Assembly: GCA_021782055.1 (NCBI GenBank)
Contig: JAJXVP010000045.1
Location: 1 to 16,110 of the forward strand
Direction of reading: 5' to 3'
Source of the DNA: a bacterium
Lineage (GTDB): Bacteria > Spirochaetota > Spirochaetia > JABEVK01
DNA length: 16,110 bases
Of the stretch, positions 14,025 through 16,110 are shown in pieces. Under the pieces are notes generated by a model that searched no databases, was not told the origin of the DNA, and was given only the letters and a program-made list of their open reading frames with translations. Made by a program: the position numbers and the translations under genes. Within the stretch, counting starts at the first letter, position 1; every line of letters starts with the position of its first letter.

Positions 14025-15335
14025 ATGGATCTTTCACAAGCCGCCCGCGAGCTTAAGGCGTTGGCACCCCGCTTGAGCGCTTTATCGACTGACCTCAAAA
14101 ATGCTGCGTTGCGCAAAATTGCGCAAACCTTACAGGAACGTCGGTCTGAAATCGAAGAGGCCAATCGACGTGACCTAGCCGAAACGTCTTCTGACCTGGG
14201 TGCCCCTATCCTCTCGCGTCTCAAATTTCAGGGTGATAAAATCACTCAGGCATCAGAAGGGGTAGAGGCTGTAGCCCGTCTGGCTGACCCTGTTGGCAGG
14301 GTTCTTTCGGCAAGGGAGTTGGACCAAGGCCTACTTCTTAAGCAAGTTACTTGCCCGCTTGGGGTGATCGCGATGATTTTTGAAAGCCGACCCGATGCCC
14401 TGGTACAGATCGCGAGTCTGGCCTTAAAAAGCGGCAATGGGATCATTCTTAAGGGGGGCAAAGAGGCTCGCCATTCCAACCGGCTGTTGGCCGCTTTAGT
14501 CCATGACGCGGGTGTCGCGGCGGGGGTTCCCGCTGGTTGGTTATTTTTGATGGAAACTCGAGAAGATGTCGCAGTGCTTTTGGGGTTGACGCACGAGGTT
14601 GATTTGATCATCCCCCGGGGAAGCAACGCTTTCGTTCAGCACGTGATGCGTCATACGACCATTCCGGTGTTAGGTCACGCAGACGGGATTTGCCACGTCT
14701 ATGTGGACCGCGACGTGGATGTCGAAGAAGCTCTTCCCATCATCATGGATGCCAAAACGCAGTACGTTGCAGTTTGCAACGCCACCGAAACTCTGTTAGT
14801 TCATGCCGAAGCGGCACCGATGCTCCTGCCCCGTTTAAAGCGCCTCATGGATGAAAAAAAAGTCACTCTCAAGGGGTGCGACCGCACACGAGAATGGCTA
14901 CCCGAGATCGAAAGTGCGACCGAAGAAGACTGGGCTACCGAATATCTCGATTATGTTTTGTCGATCAAAGTTGTTGATTCGCTCCAACAGGCCATTGACC
15001 ACATCAACACCTGGGGGAGTCACCACACGGACGCCATTCTTACCCGGTCACTAGCAACTGCAGAAACCTTTATGAACTTGGTCGATAGTGCAGACGTCTT
15101 TTGGAATTGTTCGACGCGGTTTGCCGACGGCTTTCGGTTCGGCTTAGGCGCAGAAGTCGGTGTGGGGACAGGCAAAATCCATGCTAGAGGCCCTGTTGGT
15201 CTCGAGGGCTTGGTGATTTACAAGTGGAAGCTCTACGGCTCAGGGCAAATTGTTGCCGATTATGTGGGACCCCAAGCCAGGCCCTTTACTCATCGTGATG
15301 TGCCTCCCGAGACTTCGTGGGGAGGCCGTTCTTGA
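14025..15335 (+). CDS. proA: Glutamate-5-semialdehyde dehydrogenase (gamma-glutamyl phosphate reductase)
   Basis: ProA reduces gamma-glutamyl phosphate with NADPH to glutamate-5-semialdehyde, the second step of proline synthesis from glutamate. The 436-residue length is normal for the family. Family blocks seen are the early A-L-R-K-I-A helix, C-P-L-G-V-I-A-M-I-F-E-S-R-P-D, the G-N-G-I-I-L-K-G-G-K-E-A segment, the active-site cysteine C251 in V-A-V-C-N-A-T-E-T-L-L-V, and the C-terminal R-G-P-V-G-L-E-G-L. ATG 14025 is preceded by AAAGGAG (14008-14014) inside the SemiSWEET 3' end. A longer in-frame reading from 13971 lies wholly inside SemiSWEET and is rejected. The downstream proB gene overlaps by three bases of shared start/stop, so kinase and reductase, which channel an unstable intermediate, are made together. 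Confidence 0.97.
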   Translation: MDLSQAARELKALAPRLSALSTDLKNAALRKIAQTLQERRSEIEEANRRDLAETSSDLGAPILSRLKFQGDKITQASEGVEAVARLADPVGRVLSARELDQGLLLKQVTCPLGVIAMIFESRPDALVQIASLALKSGNGIILKGGKEARHSNRLLAALVHDAGVAAGVPAGWLFLMETREDVAVLLGLTHEVDLIIPRGSNAFVQHVMRHTTIPVLGHADGICHVYVDRDVDVEEALPIIMDAKTQYVAVCNATETLLVHAEAAPMLLPRLKRLMDEKKVTLKGCDRTREWLPEIESATEEDWATEYLDYVLSIKVVDSLQQAIDHINTWGSHHTDAILTRSLATAETFMNLVDSADVFWNCSTRFADGFRFGLGAEVGVGTGKIHARGPVGLEGLVIYKWKLYGSGQIVADYVGPQARPFTHRDVPPETSWGGRS

Positions 15336-16110
15336 GTCGCGATTTTTCGAAAGTTCGTCGTCTGGTGGTCAAGATTGGTACCAATACCCTAGCCGATAAA
15401 GCCGGTAAAGCTGGGGCAGAGATTGACCGCACCTATGTGGCCGAAATGGCAAAAGAGGTGGTTGCTTTACAAAAGCAAGGCCGACAGGTTCTTTTGGTAA
15501 CGTCGGGGGCTATTGGCATGGGGGCTGGCAACCTAGGAATTATTGAAAAAGTTACAGACATTCGGATGCGGCAGGCCTGTGCCGCAATAGGTCAACCTCT
15601 TTTGATGAACGAGTACCGTCATGCTTTTGCCCAACATGGCGTTTCCGTGGGGCAAATCCTCCTCACGGACGATGTGCTCTCCGATCGTAATTCCTACTTA
15701 AACCTCCGTTCAACGGTAGAAACCTTACTGAATCTGGGTGTCATTCCCATTTTTAACGAAAACGATACGATCTCGATTGCCGAAATCAGCCGGGCTTTTG
15801 GCGACAACGACCGCTTGTCCGCTTTAGTGGCCAGCAAAGTTGACGCCGAGCTTTTGATCATCCTTTCAGATATTGACGCGCTGTATGATAAGGATCCTCG
15901 CAAGTTTCCCGAGGCCCGCCGTATCCCTGTGGTCGAAAATATTACTGCCGAAATAGAAGAAGGGGCTGGTTCTGCTGGGTCTGCGTTTTCGACAGGAGGG
16001 ATGAAAACCAAAATTCGGGCTGTCTTAATCGCCGAAAAGGCAGGCTGTACCACGGTGCTTGCTCATGGACGAGAAACCCAAGTCCTGACTCGTATTTTAG
16101 GGGGCGAAGA
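15332..16110 (+). CDS. proB: Glutamate 5-kinase, 3' end cut by window
   Basis: ProB phosphorylates glutamate to gamma-glutamyl phosphate, the first and usually proline-inhibited step of proline synthesis. The reading frame starts at TTG 15332, shares bases with the proA TGA (15333-15335), and follows GGGGAGG (15319-15325) by six bases. It runs open to the window edge: 259 complete codons. The amino-acid kinase fold is clear: V-V-K-I-G-T-N-T-L at residue 12 onward, V-T-S-G-A-I-G-M-G, P-I-F-N-E-N-D-T-I, F-G-D-N-D-R-L-S-A-L-V-A and S-D-I-D-A-L-Y-D-K-D-P, then G-G-M-K-T-K-I. Kinase-only forms are about 260 residues and PUA-fused forms about 370, so the window cannot show whether a PUA domain follows. 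Confidence 0.95.
   Translation, partial: MSRDFSKVRRLVVKIGTNTLADKAGKAGAEIDRTYVAEMAKEVVALQKQGRQVLLVTSGAIGMGAGNLGIIEKVTDIRMRQACAAIGQPLLMNEYRHAFAQHGVSVGQILLTDDVLSDRNSYLNLRSTVETLLNLGVIPIFNENDTISIAEISRAFGDNDRLSALVASKVDAELLIILSDIDALYDKDPRKFPEARRIPVVENITAEIEEGAGSAGSAFSTGGMKTKIRAVLIAEKAGCTTVLAHGRETQVLTRILGGE

Noticed and set aside
15694..16053. 119-codon open frame on the - strand
   Set aside because: It is a shadow of proB, whose frame shows uninterrupted kinase motifs.
1..16110. tRNA, rRNA, CRISPR, insertion sequences or attachment sites
   Set aside because: No cloverleaf, repeat array, transposase frame or terminal inverted repeats were seen on reading both strands; nearly all sequence is taken up by recognised genes, and the longest gap is about 216 bp (8958-9173).

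Overview
The window is ordinary chromosomal sequence of about 50% G+C from a flagellated bacterium. No plasmid, phage, insertion sequence, CRISPR array, rRNA or tRNA is visible. Several features suggest a spirochaete (Spirochaetota, Treponema/Spirochaeta-like): a FliS/FlgN-type flagellar chaperone pair, a CoaE with a GKVCAGKS P-loop that resembles treponemal CoaE from memory, and a SemiSWEET sugar transporter (the family was first characterised structurally in Leptospira). This assignment is inference; no marker gene in the window settles it.

Left part (52-5549, + strand): six tightly packed genes that look like one transcription unit. They are fliS, a FlgN-like coiled-coil protein, a small exported protein of unknown function, DNA polymerase I (polA), dephospho-CoA kinase (coaE, 4-bp overlap with polA) and a membrane-anchored SPOR-domain protein. 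A long hairpin (5594-5623) then abuts the start codon of a PAS-GAF-GGDEF diguanylate cyclase. That gene overlaps a PrsW-type intramembrane protease gene by 31 bp. A GTP cyclohydrolase II gene (ribA) follows; its protein carries an N-terminal four-cysteine cluster.

Middle part (8421-9703): a secreted Nuc-like phospholipase-D-superfamily endonuclease on the - strand converges on ribA. It is divergent from a small RRM RNA-binding protein gene that ends in a textbook intrinsic terminator. Next is a 62-codon gene for a charged protein, whose 3' end overlaps the 3' end of recQ.

Right part: topA and a short recQ lie on the - strand as a likely operon (topA first). Divergent from topA is a + strand operon: SemiSWEET, proA (gamma-glutamyl phosphate reductase) and proB (glutamate 5-kinase, cut by the window edge). 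proB starts with TTG overlapping the proA stop. ProB and ProA catalyse the first two steps of proline synthesis.

I found no clearly new multi-gene system. The observations most worth a second look are the Cys cluster and altered motif positions in RibA, the hairpin touching the diguanylate cyclase start codon, the cyclase/PrsW overlap, the SemiSWEET-proAB linkage and the topA-recQ pairing.
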